Source of the DNA: Ferrimonas futtsuensis DSM 18154
Lineage (GTDB): Bacteria > Pseudomonadota > Gammaproteobacteria > Enterobacterales > Shewanellaceae
Reading direction: 5' to 3'
Assembly: GCF_000422645.1 (NCBI RefSeq)
Contig: NZ_AUGL01000027.1
Span: 1-49,633, forward strand
Length of the DNA stretch: 49,633 nucleotides
Part shown: positions 19,692 to 26,480 of the stretch, in pieces
Position numbering within the stretch: position 1 is the first letter of the stretch
Layout: the number at the start of each line of letters is the position of its first letter
Translations under genes and position numbers: made by a program
The notes under the pieces: generated by a model
Told to the model about the DNA's origin: nothing
What the model saw: only the letters and a program-made list of their open reading frames with translations
The model's database searches: none

Positions 19692-20288
19692 GTGAGTAAC
19701 GACATTAAGTTGATCGTCGGCCTGGCCAACCCAGGGCCGGAATACAGCAATACCCGTCACAATGCCGGCGCCTGGCTGGTGGAGGAGCTGGCCCGCATGC
19801 ACGGTGTCAACCTCAAGGCGGAGAGCAAGTTCTTTGGACTCACAGGTCGAATTCAACAGGGAAGTGCCGATCTGCGCCTGCTGATCCCCACCACCTTTAT
19901 GAACCTCTCCGGCAAAGCTGTCGGTGCCATGGCCAACTTCTATGGCCTGACTCCGGAGCAGATCCTGGTGGTTCACGATGAGCTGGACCTTCCCCCCGGC
20001 GTTGCCCGTCTGAAAAAAGGCGGCGGCCACGGCGGTCACAATGGCCTGAAAGACACCATCAGCAAACTGGGCAACAACAAAGAGTTCTACCGCCTGCGTA
20101 TCGGCATCGGCCACCCGGGCGATAGAAACAGAGTGAGTGGTTACGTATTGGGCAAAGCGCCCGCTGCCGAGCAGCGTGCCATTGATGAAGCCGTGGACGA
20201 AGCGTCCCGCTGCATCGACATCCTGCTCAAAGACGGCATCACCAAAGCAATGAATCGACTCCATACATTCAAGGCCGAGCCGGCCTGA
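19692..20288 (+). CDS. pth: Peptidyl-tRNA hydrolase
   Basis: Pth cleaves peptidyl-tRNAs that drop off ribosomes, recycling tRNA. The 198-residue protein has [19 protein letters not shown] with the catalytic His, [22 protein letters not shown] with the catalytic Asp, and [13 protein letters not shown]. The start is GTG at 19692 (GTG AGT AAC GAC), which aligns with the family N-terminus. The frame opens further upstream to 19545, but that stretch is promoter and leader. The ribosome site is weak. ychF follows 24 bases later, the usual pairing. Confidence 0.94.
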   Translation: MSNDIKLIVGLANPGPEYSNTRHNAGAWLVEELARMHGVNLKAESKFFGLTGRIQQGSADLRLLIPTTFMNLSGKAVGAMANFYGLTPEQILVVHDELDLPPGVARLKKGGGHGGHNGLKDTISKLGNNKEFYRLRIGIGHPGDRNRVSGYVLGKAPAAEQRAIDEAVDEASRCIDILLKDGITKAMNRLHTFKAEPA

Positions 20289-20312
20289 ACGTAAACAGAA
20301 AGGTTTTCCATC

Positions 20313-21404
20313 ATGGGTTTTAAATGCGGAATCGTCGGCCTGCCTAACGTGGGCAAGTCCACCCTCTTCAATGCACTGACCAAAGCCGGTATCGAAGCGG
20401 CCAACTTCCCCTTCTGCACCATCGAGCCGAACACCGGCGTGGTGCCCGTGCCAGACAGCCGTCTGGATGCCCTGGCGCAGATCGTCAACCCCCAGCGGGT
20501 GCTGCCCACCACCATGGAGTTTGTGGACATCGCCGGCCTGGTAAAGGGGGCCTCCACCGGTGAAGGCCTGGGCAACAAATTCCTGGCCAACATTCGTGAA
20601 ACCGATGCCATCGGTCACGTGGTACGCTGCTTCGAGAACGACAACATCGTTCACGTGGCCGGCGGCGTGGACCCGGGTGCCGACATCGAGGTGATCAACA
20701 CCGAGCTGGCCCTGGCCGATCTGGACGCCGTAGAGCGCGCCCTGCTGCGTCTGGGCAAACGCGCCAAGGGCGGTGACAAGGACGCCAAGTTCGAAATCAC
20801 CGTACTGGACAAGGTCAAGCCAATTCTGGAAGAGGGCGGCATGGCTCGCTCCGTAGAGCTGGACACCAATGAGAGAAAGGCGATCGACTACATGGGTCTG
20901 CTGACGCTCAAGCCCACCATGTACATCGCCAACGTCAATGATGACGGTTTCGAGAACAACCCCTACCTGGATCAGGTACGTGAAATCGCCGCCAAAGAGA
21001 ATGCCGTGGTGGTTGCAGTATGCGCCGAAATCGAATCGGAGATCGCCGAGCTGGATGACGAAGAGCGTGACGAGTTCATGGCGGATCTGGGCATCGAAGA
21101 GCCCGGCCTGAACCGAGTCATTCGTTCCGGCTACGAACTGCTGGATCTGCAAACCTACTTCACCGCCGGTGTGAAAGAGGTGCGCGCCTGGACCATCCCC
21201 GTGGGTGCCACCGGCCCTCAGGCTGCCGGTAAAATTCACACCGATTTCGAGCGTGGTTACATCCGCGCCGAGGTGATCGCCTACGACGACTACGTCGAAC
21301 TGGGGGGCGAAAACGCCGCCAAGGAAGCCGGTAAAAAACGCTCCGAAGGTAAAGACTACATTGTTAAAGATGGCGACGTTATCCACTTCCTGTTTAACGT
21401 CTAA
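20313..21404 (+). CDS. ychF: Redox-regulated ribosome-associated ATPase YchF
   Basis: YchF is an Obg-family P-loop protein that prefers ATP, binds ribosomes and modulates catalase/peroxide responses. The 363 residues match E. coli length: G1 [19 protein letters not shown]2/G3 [19 protein letters not shown], and the variant G4 [10 protein letters not shown] in place of NKxD, the feature behind ATP preference. A central coiled region and a C-terminal TGS domain (about 280-360, [20 protein letters not shown]) follow. It is co-transcribed with pth and ends in a terminator. Confidence 0.96.
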   Translation: MGFKCGIVGLPNVGKSTLFNALTKAGIEAANFPFCTIEPNTGVVPVPDSRLDALAQIVNPQRVLPTTMEFVDIAGLVKGASTGEGLGNKFLANIRETDAIGHVVRCFENDNIVHVAGGVDPGADIEVINTELALADLDAVERALLRLGKRAKGGDKDAKFEITVLDKVKPILEEGGMARSVELDTNERKAIDYMGLLTLKPTMYIANVNDDGFENNPYLDQVREIAAKENAVVVAVCAEIESEIAELDDEERDEFMADLGIEEPGLNRVIRSGYELLDLQTYFTAGVKEVRAWTIPVGATGPQAAGKIHTDFERGYIRAEVIAYDDYVELGGENAAKEAGKKRSEGKDYIVKDGDVIHFLFNV

Positions 21405-21430
21405 CCCCCCCGTCTGACAAGGACACTCTG

Positions 21431-21460
21431 AACGCCCCGCAGCAGCGGGGCGTTTCTTTT
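21431..21460 (+). terminator. Terminator after ychF
   Basis: The stem AACGCCCCGC / GCGGGGCGTT with an AGCA loop is followed by TCTTTTTT. Confidence 0.88.
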
Positions 21461-21491
21461 TTCCGGCCATCCTCGGCTACACTTTCCCTCT

Positions 21492-21550
21492 GATTCGGTG
21501 GCGCCCCTGGTTAAGGAGCATTCGCAACTCGACCAGGGGAAAACCGAATC
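21492..21550. repeat. Nested perfect inverted repeat upstream of the tRNA operon
   Basis: Two perfect eight-base arm pairs are nested: GATTCGGT (21492) with ACCGAATC (21543), and inside them CCCCTGGT (21504) with ACCAGGGG (21532). They are separated by a four- versus three-base internal bulge and a 20-base loop. The RNA would be a long stable hairpin on either strand. It has no clear T-tract, so it is not an ordinary terminator. It lies between the ychF terminator and the tRNA promoter. Confidence 0.7.
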
Positions 21551-21604
21551 GGTCATTTTGCAGTCGAACGATGCTTCTGGGCCCAAATCCGTGGAAAAAA
21601 GCGG

Positions 21605-21633
21605 TTGACCCAATCCACGGTTCTACGCATAAT
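21605..21633 (+). promoter_or_regulatory. Stringent-type promoter of the tRNA operon
   Basis: TTGACC, 17 bases, then CATAAT, followed by a GC-rich discriminator (ACGCCCCGC) typical of stable-RNA promoters under ppGpp control. The first tRNA begins about 35 bases after the predicted start. Confidence 0.78.
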
Positions 21634-21673
21634 ACGCCCCGCTTCCCACGATGGGGAGAGAAAACAAAACGAT

Positions 21674-21750
21674 GGCTACGTAGCTCAGCTGGTTAGAGCA
21701 CAGCACTCATAATGCTGGGGTCGCAGGTTCAAGTCCCGCCGTAGCTACCA
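21674..21750 (+). tRNA. tRNA-Met (elongator, anticodon CAT)
   Basis: A 77-base elongator tRNA-Met with encoded CCA. The anticodon loop is CTCATAA. The acceptor stem GGCTACG pairs with CGTAGCT, leaving a G1-U72 wobble at the end of the helix; the second copy at 21885 has the normal G1-C72. It is first in the tRNA operon. Confidence 0.95.
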
Positions 21751-21801
21751 TCTCCTTTTCGAGATGGATAGAGACTTCTCTTAACGTTTGTTTTCATCTG
21801 T

Positions 21802-21876
21802 TGGGCTATCGCCAAGCGGTAAGGCAGCGGGTTTTGATCCCGCCATTCCCAGGTTCGAATCCTGGTAGCCCAGCCA
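21802..21876 (+). tRNA. tRNA-Gln (anticodon TTG)
   Basis: A 75-base tRNA-Gln beginning TGGGCTATCGCCAAG, with anticodon loop TTTTGAT (TTG) and encoded GCCA end. Three intact copies of this gene lie in the operon and appear identical. Confidence 0.95.
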
Positions 21877-21884
21877 TTTTTCGT

Positions 21885-21961
21885 GGCTATGTAGCTCAGC
21901 TGGTTAGAGCACAGCACTCATAATGCTGGGGTCGCAGGTTCAAGTCCCGCCATAGCCACCA
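21885..21961 (+). tRNA. tRNA-Met (elongator, anticodon CAT)
   Basis: Second elongator tRNA-Met, 77 bases. It is identical to the first in the body but differs by a compensated pair in the acceptor stem (GGCTATG / CATAGCC) and has a normal G1-C72. It starts nine bases after the preceding tRNA-Gln. Confidence 0.95.
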
Positions 21962-21994
21962 TTATTTCGTTGCCCGCAACGACATAACTCCTGT

Positions 21995-22079
21995 GCGGGA
22001 GTGGCGGAATTGGTAGACGCGCCAGATTTAGGTTCTGGTATCGCAAGGTGTGAGAGTTCAAGTCTCTCCTCCCGCACCA
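21995..22079 (+). tRNA. tRNA-Leu (anticodon TAG)
   Basis: An 85-base class II tRNA beginning GCGGGAGTGGCGGAA, with anticodon loop ATTTAGG (TAG), a long variable arm and encoded ACCA. It closely resembles E. coli leuW, which is also in a Met-Leu-Gln operon. Confidence 0.95.
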
Positions 22080-22090
22080 TTTAATTCAGT

Positions 22091-22165
22091 TGGGCTATCG
22101 CCAAGCGGTAAGGCAGCGGGTTTTGATCCCGCCATTCCCAGGTTCGAATCCTGGTAGCCCAGCCA
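22091..22165 (+). tRNA. tRNA-Gln (anticodon TTG)
   Basis: Second intact 75-base tRNA-Gln copy, with encoded GCCA, 12 bases after tRNA-Leu. The sequence matches the copy at 21802. Confidence 0.95.
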
Positions 22166-22246
22166 TTTTATGATGAGATGGTTAGAGACAACGGGTTTTA
22201 CTCCCGGCGTCGGCGCCCAGGTTCGCAAATCCTGGTAGCCCAGCCA
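22166..22246 (+). pseudogene. Decayed tRNA-Gln copy with a TTA anticodon loop
   Basis: The 3' part (CCAGG... CCTGGTAGCCCAGCCA) is clearly derived from tRNA-Gln, and a D-arm-like GGTTAGAGA remains upstream. The 5' acceptor strand TGGGCTA is gone, and the T loop has gained two bases (TTCGCAAAT). The anticodon arm CGGG-TTTTACT-CCCG still pairs but would present TTA, complementary to the UAA stop. With no acceptor stem it should not be a working tRNA. Confidence 0.75.
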
Positions 22247-22287
22247 TCTTTCAAGTGGCTGCATCTGGCACCCATTTAACAATTTGT

Positions 22288-22362
22288 TGGGCTATCGCCA
22301 AGCGGTAAGGCAGCGGGTTTTGATCCCGCCATTCCCAGGTTCGAATCCTGGTAGCCCAGCCA
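22288..22362 (+). tRNA. tRNA-Gln (anticodon TTG)
   Basis: Third intact tRNA-Gln, 75 bases. It is the last complete tRNA of the operon and is followed ten bases later by the first terminator hairpin. Confidence 0.95.
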
Positions 22363-22372
22363 TCTTTCAAAG

Positions 22373-22396
22373 AACCAGCCGAGTGCTGGTTTTTTT
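22373..22396 (+). terminator. Terminator A1 of the tRNA operon
   Basis: AACCAGC / GCTGGTT stem with a run of Ts. The T-run merges directly into the TTTTGATCCC of the following tRNA-Gln half. Confidence 0.85.
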
Positions 22397-22440
22397 GATC
22401 CCGGCGTCTACCCCCAGGTCCGAACCGGGTAGCCCAGCCA
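22391..22440 (+). pseudogene. tRNA-Gln 3'-half remnant 1
   Basis: From the anticodon loop (TTTTGATCCCGGC) to an intact TAGCCCAGCCA end. It has no 5' half; its anticodon-loop Ts coincide with the terminator U-tract. Confidence 0.8.
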
Positions 22441-22449
22441 TAAAAAAGA

Positions 22450-22477
22450 AAAAGCCTGCTTTCGAGCGGGCTTTTTT
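22450..22477 (+). terminator. Terminator B1 of the tRNA operon
   Basis: AGCCTGC / GCGGGCT stem (one G-T pair) with an A-run before and six Ts after, again running into a tRNA half. Confidence 0.82.
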
Positions 22478-22520
22478 GATCCCGGCGTCAGCCCCAGGTC
22501 CGAACCGGGTAGCCCAGCCA
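22472..22520 (+). pseudogene. tRNA-Gln 3'-half remnant 2
   Basis: The same layout as remnant 1, with a slightly different variable region (GTCAGCCCC) and the same derived T-arm and intact GCCA end. Confidence 0.8.
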
Positions 22521-22530
22521 TCTTTCAAAG

Positions 22531-22554
22531 AACCAGCCGAGTGCTGGTTTTTTT
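22531..22554 (+). terminator. Terminator A2 of the tRNA operon
   Basis: An identical copy of hairpin A1 with its T-run, 158 bases downstream. Confidence 0.82.
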
Positions 22555-22598
22555 GATCCCGGCATCTACCCTCAGGTCCGAACCGGGTAGCCCAGCCA
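22549..22598 (+). pseudogene. tRNA-Gln 3'-half remnant 3
   Basis: It differs from remnant 1 at two positions (GGCATCTACCCTC against GGCGTCTACCCCC) and has an intact GCCA end. Confidence 0.8.
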
Positions 22599-22605
22599 TA
22601 AAAAG

Positions 22606-22635
22606 AAAAAGCCTGCTTTCGAGCAGGCTTTTCTT
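22606..22635 (+). terminator. Terminator B2 of the tRNA operon
   Basis: A perfect AGCCTGCT / AGCAGGCT stem with a TTCG tetraloop, then TTTTCTT. It is followed by a barely recognisable fourth tRNA remnant (TTCCGGCGTTTGCTCCC...AGGTCCG) up to about 22668. Confidence 0.8.
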
Positions 22636-22686
22636 GTTCCGGCGTTTGCTCCCAACAACAAAGGTCCGCGTCTGTGCGGGCCGCCT

Positions 22687-24747
22687 CTACTGTTTATCCG
22701 GTGCTGGCCTGGCGGCAATGGCCAGCATCTGCTGGTAGCGTTCGGCAATCAGATTGAGCTGATAGAGCACAAAGCCGGTCCTGTCGACTCTGCCCTCCTC
22801 CACCAGTCGGTACAACCGCTGTCGCTCCTGCTCGACAGACTCGGGCCACTGGCCACTGCCCTGCCCCTCCAGCGCCTGATTCAGGGCAGCCACCGCCCCG
22901 GTAAGCACCCGGTGGGCAGTCTGAGACTGCTCCTCAGTCAGCTGGATACCACGCCGCGCCGCGGGAGCCAGGGCATTGAGATGGGACTGCGTCTCCTTAT
23001 AGAGCCGAATCAGCTCTGCCGAATCACGGTGACGACTGTAACTGGGCTCCTGACGCATCTGTTCGAAGCTGCTGGTCAGGGCCACCCCCTGCTCATAGGT
23101 ATAGCGGCGAGCCCGTGCCAGAGACAGAGAGGTGGCCTCCTTCCCCTCAAATACCGACAACACCAGCAACAGATAGTGATTCAACCGTCCAATTGCCTGT
23201 CGCCTCAGCTCAGCCTGGCGGCCACCCTGCCACTGCGGCCAGAGATATCGGTACCCCAGCAGCACCACAGCACAGCCAATAACGGTTTCCAGCAGGCGCA
23301 AAGGCATCACGCTCATCCCCTGTCCGGCGATGTACTCGAACACCATGATCAGAATGATGGTGCCCAGGGTGCAGGAGTAGCCGTGGTGCACAGGGATCAG
23401 CGAGAGGGTAGGCGGCACCAGTACCAACCCCAGAGCCAGGGCCCAGTTGCCGGTCAATCCCAGCGACAGCGCGCTGGCCGCCAGCCCCAGCCCCACCAGG
23501 GTACCCCAGATCCTCTGCCAGGCCCGCTGACGGGTATCGACGATGCCACCCCGGACCACCAGCAGGACGGAGAGCAGTGCCCAATACCCCTTGTCCAGAT
23601 GAAAGTACTGGATGATCCCCATGGTCATCGCCAGCAGCAGTCCCTGGCGCACCGCGCCGCGGAAGATGGGCGAGGACCAGTTCAGGTGCTGCCGCCAGCG
23701 TTGCCAGTGATCCATGACCGGCTCCTGACCTATCATCGGCCGGCGGTAGAGCGGCGCCACCCTCTGGGCCAGACGGCTTATCCGCCTCGCGTTGGAGACA
23801 AAATAGGGCGCAATGCTAGCGAAACGGCCTCGCTGCAGCGGGGTCAGGGCGGTCAGCAACTGCTGCTCCACATCCGCCAGTCTCGGGTCCTCCCCCAGGG
23901 GGTGGACCGTCACCAGGTGGTCCGCCACCTGGCGCAGGCGCCGGCTGGTCACCGCCACCCACAGGCGATAGGCGGGCAATACCCCTGGCTGGGCAAACAG
24001 GGCACGACTGAGTTCGGGGTTGGGGATCGCCTGCAATCTCTCCTGCAGGTCCACCGCCGCCACAAACGCCTGATACAGCTCCGGCGTCAGCCGCTGTCGG
24101 GATTTGGCCACCGCCACATAGCGCCGAACCAGGGCCAGCTGCTCAGCCAGCGGCAGATCGAATCGGGCCCCCAGAGAGGGGTCCTCCAACCAACGTAGCC
24201 GGCTGGCCAGGATCACCGCCAGCCGTCGATAGCTCAGGGCCAACGCCTGGCGCAGCGGATACTCCCTCTGGGCACGAAACCACCAGTCGGAAAACAGCAC
24301 CACCCACAGGGCCGCCAAAGTAGTGCCTAGGGCAAACTGCCAGGCCGGGATCACCCCGGCCGAGACCTGGGACATGGCCGCCATCACCAGCGCGGCAAGC
24401 CCGGTCCTGCCCGACAACTCACCAAAGGCGGACAGGGTAGTCAGCAGCACGCCGGCCAGCAGCAGGGCCGGTACCAGCGAAGGAGGCCACCAGGCGCCCA
24501 GGGCGCCAAACACCCAGGCCACGCCACCGAGCAGGGGGATGGACCAGGCCAGACGCTTGCCCCAGCCCGGAGAGGGTTGATCTATGCCGGAGATAAATAC
24601 GCAGGGCAGGGCCAGCAGCGACAGCAGCCCCAGCAAAAACAGGTCCAGGGTCCAGGCCAGGGCCAGCCACAGCATGACCGCCGTGCTGAGACGCAGCGCC
24701 AGATTGATGTGACCGTTGAACCACCAGCGCCGAAAGGAGAGCAGCAC
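22687..24747 (-). CDS. FUSC / YccS-type inner-membrane protein
   Basis: A 686-residue protein of the fusaric-acid-resistance (FUSC)/YccS superfamily. It has two membrane blocks (about residues 12-160 and 375-505), each with five or six helices and each followed by a soluble helical domain. The family signature appears as GYWALLSVLLVVRGGIVDTR and a following QRIWGTLVGLGLAASAL. These proteins are implicated in efflux of aromatic or other toxic acids; the substrate here is unknown. The start is GTG, two bases after the ubiF stop, with no clear ribosome site, so translation probably depends on coupling to ubiF. Confidence 0.82.
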   Translation of the reverse strand: MLLSFRRWWFNGHINLALRLSTAVMLWLALAWTLDLFLLGLLSLLALPCVFISGIDQPSPGWGKRLAWSIPLLGGVAWVFGALGAWWPPSLVPALLLAGVLLTTLSAFGELSGRTGLAALVMAAMSQVSAGVIPAWQFALGTTLAALWVVLFSDWWFRAQREYPLRQALALSYRRLAVILASRLRWLEDPSLGARFDLPLAEQLALVRRYVAVAKSRQRLTPELYQAFVAAVDLQERLQAIPNPELSRALFAQPGVLPAYRLWVAVTSRRLRQVADHLVTVHPLGEDPRLADVEQQLLTALTPLQRGRFASIAPYFVSNARRISRLAQRVAPLYRRPMIGQEPVMDHWQRWRQHLNWSSPIFRGAVRQGLLLAMTMGIIQYFHLDKGYWALLSVLLVVRGGIVDTRQRAWQRIWGTLVGLGLAASALSLGLTGNWALALGLVLVPPTLSLIPVHHGYSCTLGTIILIMVFEYIAGQGMSVMPLRLLETVIGCAVVLLGYRYLWPQWQGGRQAELRRQAIGRLNHYLLLVLSVFEGKEATSLSLARARRYTYEQGVALTSSFEQMRQEPSYSRHRDSAELIRLYKETQSHLNALAPAARRGIQLTEEQSQTAHRVLTGAVAALNQALEGQGSGQWPESVEQERQRLYRLVEEGRVDRTGFVLYQLNLIAERYQQMLAIAARPAPDKQ

Positions 24748-24749
24748 TA

Positions 24750-25916
24750 TTACAGACCCATGGCGTACTGCATCACCTTACGCTTGATGGGGCCAGAGTG
24801 TTCCGCCAGAGTCAGCCCAAGATTTCGCACCAGTTTCAGAGGCAGGTGGTCGTTGCTGAACATCAGGTAGAAGGCATCCATGGCCGATTGCATCGCCAGG
24901 TTGTCCGGGTGACGGCGACGCTGGTAGCGCTTGAGGACAGACTCGCCGTGAATGGGCTCATCCCGCTCCATCGCCTCACGCAGCACTTCAGCCAGCACCG
25001 CCACATCCTTGAAGCCCAGATTGACGCCCTGTCCTGCCAGGGGGTTGATGGTGTGGGCCGCGTCGCCCAGCAGCACCATGCGTCCCTTGAAGTAGGCCTT
25101 GGCATGCTGCCGGGTCAGGGGAAAGCTGGCCAGTTGCTCAATCTCAAACTCCCCCAGGCGATCGGGGAAGGCGGCAACGATGGCGCGTTTGAGCTCGGAA
25201 GGACTCAGACGCTTAAGCTCGGCAACCGTCTGCGGGGCGTCATACCACACCAGGGAAGCGTGATTGCCCGCCAGGGGCAACAGAGCCCTGGGGCCGGTCG
25301 GGGTAAACTCCTGCCAGGTGCCCTGTTGCTGAGGCTCCTGGGTGCGGATATTGATGGCCAGACAGTGCTGACGGTAGTTCCAGCCGCTGACCCCGATCCC
25401 CGCCTGGCGACGCACCTGGGACTGGGCACCGTCGCACCCCAGCAGCAACTGCCCCTGGTAGAAGGTGCCATCGGCCTCCAGCCAGGCGCCCTGATCATCC
25501 TGCCAGAAACGCTCTGGACGGACGCCGGTGATCAGGCGGATGCGGCTGTGACGACGCACCGCCTGCCACAAAGAGAGTTGCAGAATGCGATTTTCAACAA
25601 TATGACCCAGATGGGACAGCCCAAGCTCATCGGCGTCGAAACAGATGCGGCCCCCTTGCCACTCCCAGGTTTCCAGGGTCCGATAGGGGGCACTGCGCAT
25701 GCTCTCCACACCGGCCCAGCCTCCCAGGCTCTCAAGCAGTCGCTCCGATGCCTGACTGATGGCACTGACGCGAAGGTCCATGGGCTGCTCGGCGTTATAA
25801 TCAGCCGGCTCCCGGGCTTCAAACAGAGTGACCTCCAGGCCCAGGTCCGCCAGGGCCAGGGCACTGGCCGCTCCCACCATGCCGCCACCGGCAATCAAAA
25901 TATCGCTCTGCTCCAT
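24750..25916 (-). CDS. ubiF: Ubiquinone-biosynthesis FAD hydroxylase UbiF
   Basis: A 388-residue class A flavoprotein hydroxylase of the UbiF/UbiH/UbiI group. UbiF hydroxylates 2-octaprenyl-3-methyl-6-methoxybenzoquinol, a late aerobic step in ubiquinone synthesis. Motifs in order are the FAD dinucleotide fold IAGGGMVGAASALALADLG, the DG motif LLGCDGAQSQVRR, and the GD block VLLGDAAHTINPLAGQGVNL. UbiF is chosen over the other two because it sits next to miaB, as in E. coli, where ubiF and miaB diverge. Without alignment a UbiH/UbiI identity cannot be wholly excluded. Confidence 0.87.
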   Translation of the reverse strand: MEQSDILIAGGGMVGAASALALADLGLEVTLFEAREPADYNAEQPMDLRVSAISQASERLLESLGGWAGVESMRSAPYRTLETWEWQGGRICFDADELGLSHLGHIVENRILQLSLWQAVRRHSRIRLITGVRPERFWQDDQGAWLEADGTFYQGQLLLGCDGAQSQVRRQAGIGVSGWNYRQHCLAINIRTQEPQQQGTWQEFTPTGPRALLPLAGNHASLVWYDAPQTVAELKRLSPSELKRAIVAAFPDRLGEFEIEQLASFPLTRQHAKAYFKGRMVLLGDAAHTINPLAGQGVNLGFKDVAVLAEVLREAMERDEPIHGESVLKRYQRRRHPDNLAMQSAMDAFYLMFSNDHLPLKLVRNLGLTLAEHSGPIKRKVMQYAMGL

Positions 25917-25983
25917 CCCATCCTTCCGGGCTCCAACGAAGATGGGGCCATCATATCATGACCAATTCTTACCGGCTGTAACT

Positions 25984-26015
25984 GAGTGTGTGTTTCCCGG
26001 CCATTCCACACACTC
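25984..26015. repeat. Perfect inverted repeat in the ubiF / small-gene divergent region
   Basis: GAGTGTGTG and CACACACTC form perfect nine-base arms around a 14-base spacer. No T-run follows. It could be an operator or a leader hairpin for the small secreted gene starting at 26097. Confidence 0.6.
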
Positions 26016-26096
26016 CTTTACAACCCTTCCCTGGCAGCTTCAGAGCAGCTCCTACACTTAGCTTGCGAAAGCCACTCTGGACCTGTGAGGTGAGTT

Positions 26097-26387
26097 ATGA
26101 AGGCCCCAACGACAATGCTGATGTTTGCCCTGGCCCCCCTGCTGTTAACGGCCGCCCCGAGAGCCGATTACACCATGGAGGTGTATGCCCCCCTGCCGAT
26201 CGTGGCCCAGGCCCAGTTTGAAATGGAGGAGCAACTCAAAGACGATATTCTGGCGCAGTCTCGCCAGGCCCTGATGGCCAGTGGACTGGAGCTAAGCGAA
26301 CAGTTTGCCCAAGCAGAAGAAACAGATACCCAGCGCTCGGCGCCCATAAAAGCCACTGCCGGGCCTCAAACCCTAAGCCCCCAATGA
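26097..26387 (+). CDS. Small secreted protein of unknown function
   Basis: The 96-residue protein has a signal peptide (MKAPTTMLMFALAPLLLTAA, cleavage likely near PRA-DY) and a hydrophilic, Gln/Glu-rich mature part predicted to be largely helical (QFEMEEQLKDDILAQSRQAL). No domain is recognised. GAGG lies six bases before the ATG, and codon use is like the neighbouring core genes, so I consider it real. It diverges from ubiF and precedes miaB by about 90 bases. Its size, signal peptide and Gln/Glu helix resemble the gene at 8713-8940; homology between the two is not established. Confidence 0.55.
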   Translation: MKAPTTMLMFALAPLLLTAAPRADYTMEVYAPLPIVAQAQFEMEEQLKDDILAQSRQALMASGLELSEQFAQAEETDTQRSAPIKATAGPQTLSPQ

Positions 26388-26480
26388 TGGTTAACACTGT
26401 GCAGCAACTAGCCAGATGGAGTTTTCGGGTTTAGAATAGCCCGCTATTTTTTCATTAGGTAATACGAGCGGCACAGTTTG

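Larger units (their letters stand above)
22363..22668 (+). repeat. Tandem array of terminator plus tRNA-Gln 3'-half units
   Basis: Four units follow the last tRNA in A-B-A-B order. Each has a hairpin with T-run and then a decayed tRNA-Gln 3' half. Units: 22363-22440 (A, 78 bases), 22441-22520 (B, 80), 22521-22598 (A, 78, only two differences from the first A), and 22599 to about 22668 (B, heavily decayed). The basic duplication is therefore a dimer of about 158 bases. The three readable halves share the derived T-arm AGGTCCGAACCGGG instead of AGGTTCGAATCCTGG, so they come from one already mutated ancestor. Confidence 0.8.

Noticed and set aside
19668-21470. 600-codon minus-strand frame opposite pth and ychF
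   Set aside because: It spans two conserved genes and a terminator in antisense, and its composition is typical of a shadow frame.
22166-22246. A functional UAA-suppressor tRNA
   Set aside because: The 5' acceptor strand is missing and the T-loop is enlarged, so it cannot form a normal tRNA.
22363-22668. CRISPR array
   Set aside because: Repeats of about 78-80 bases with no spacers; the units are terminators and tRNA halves, and no cas genes are present.
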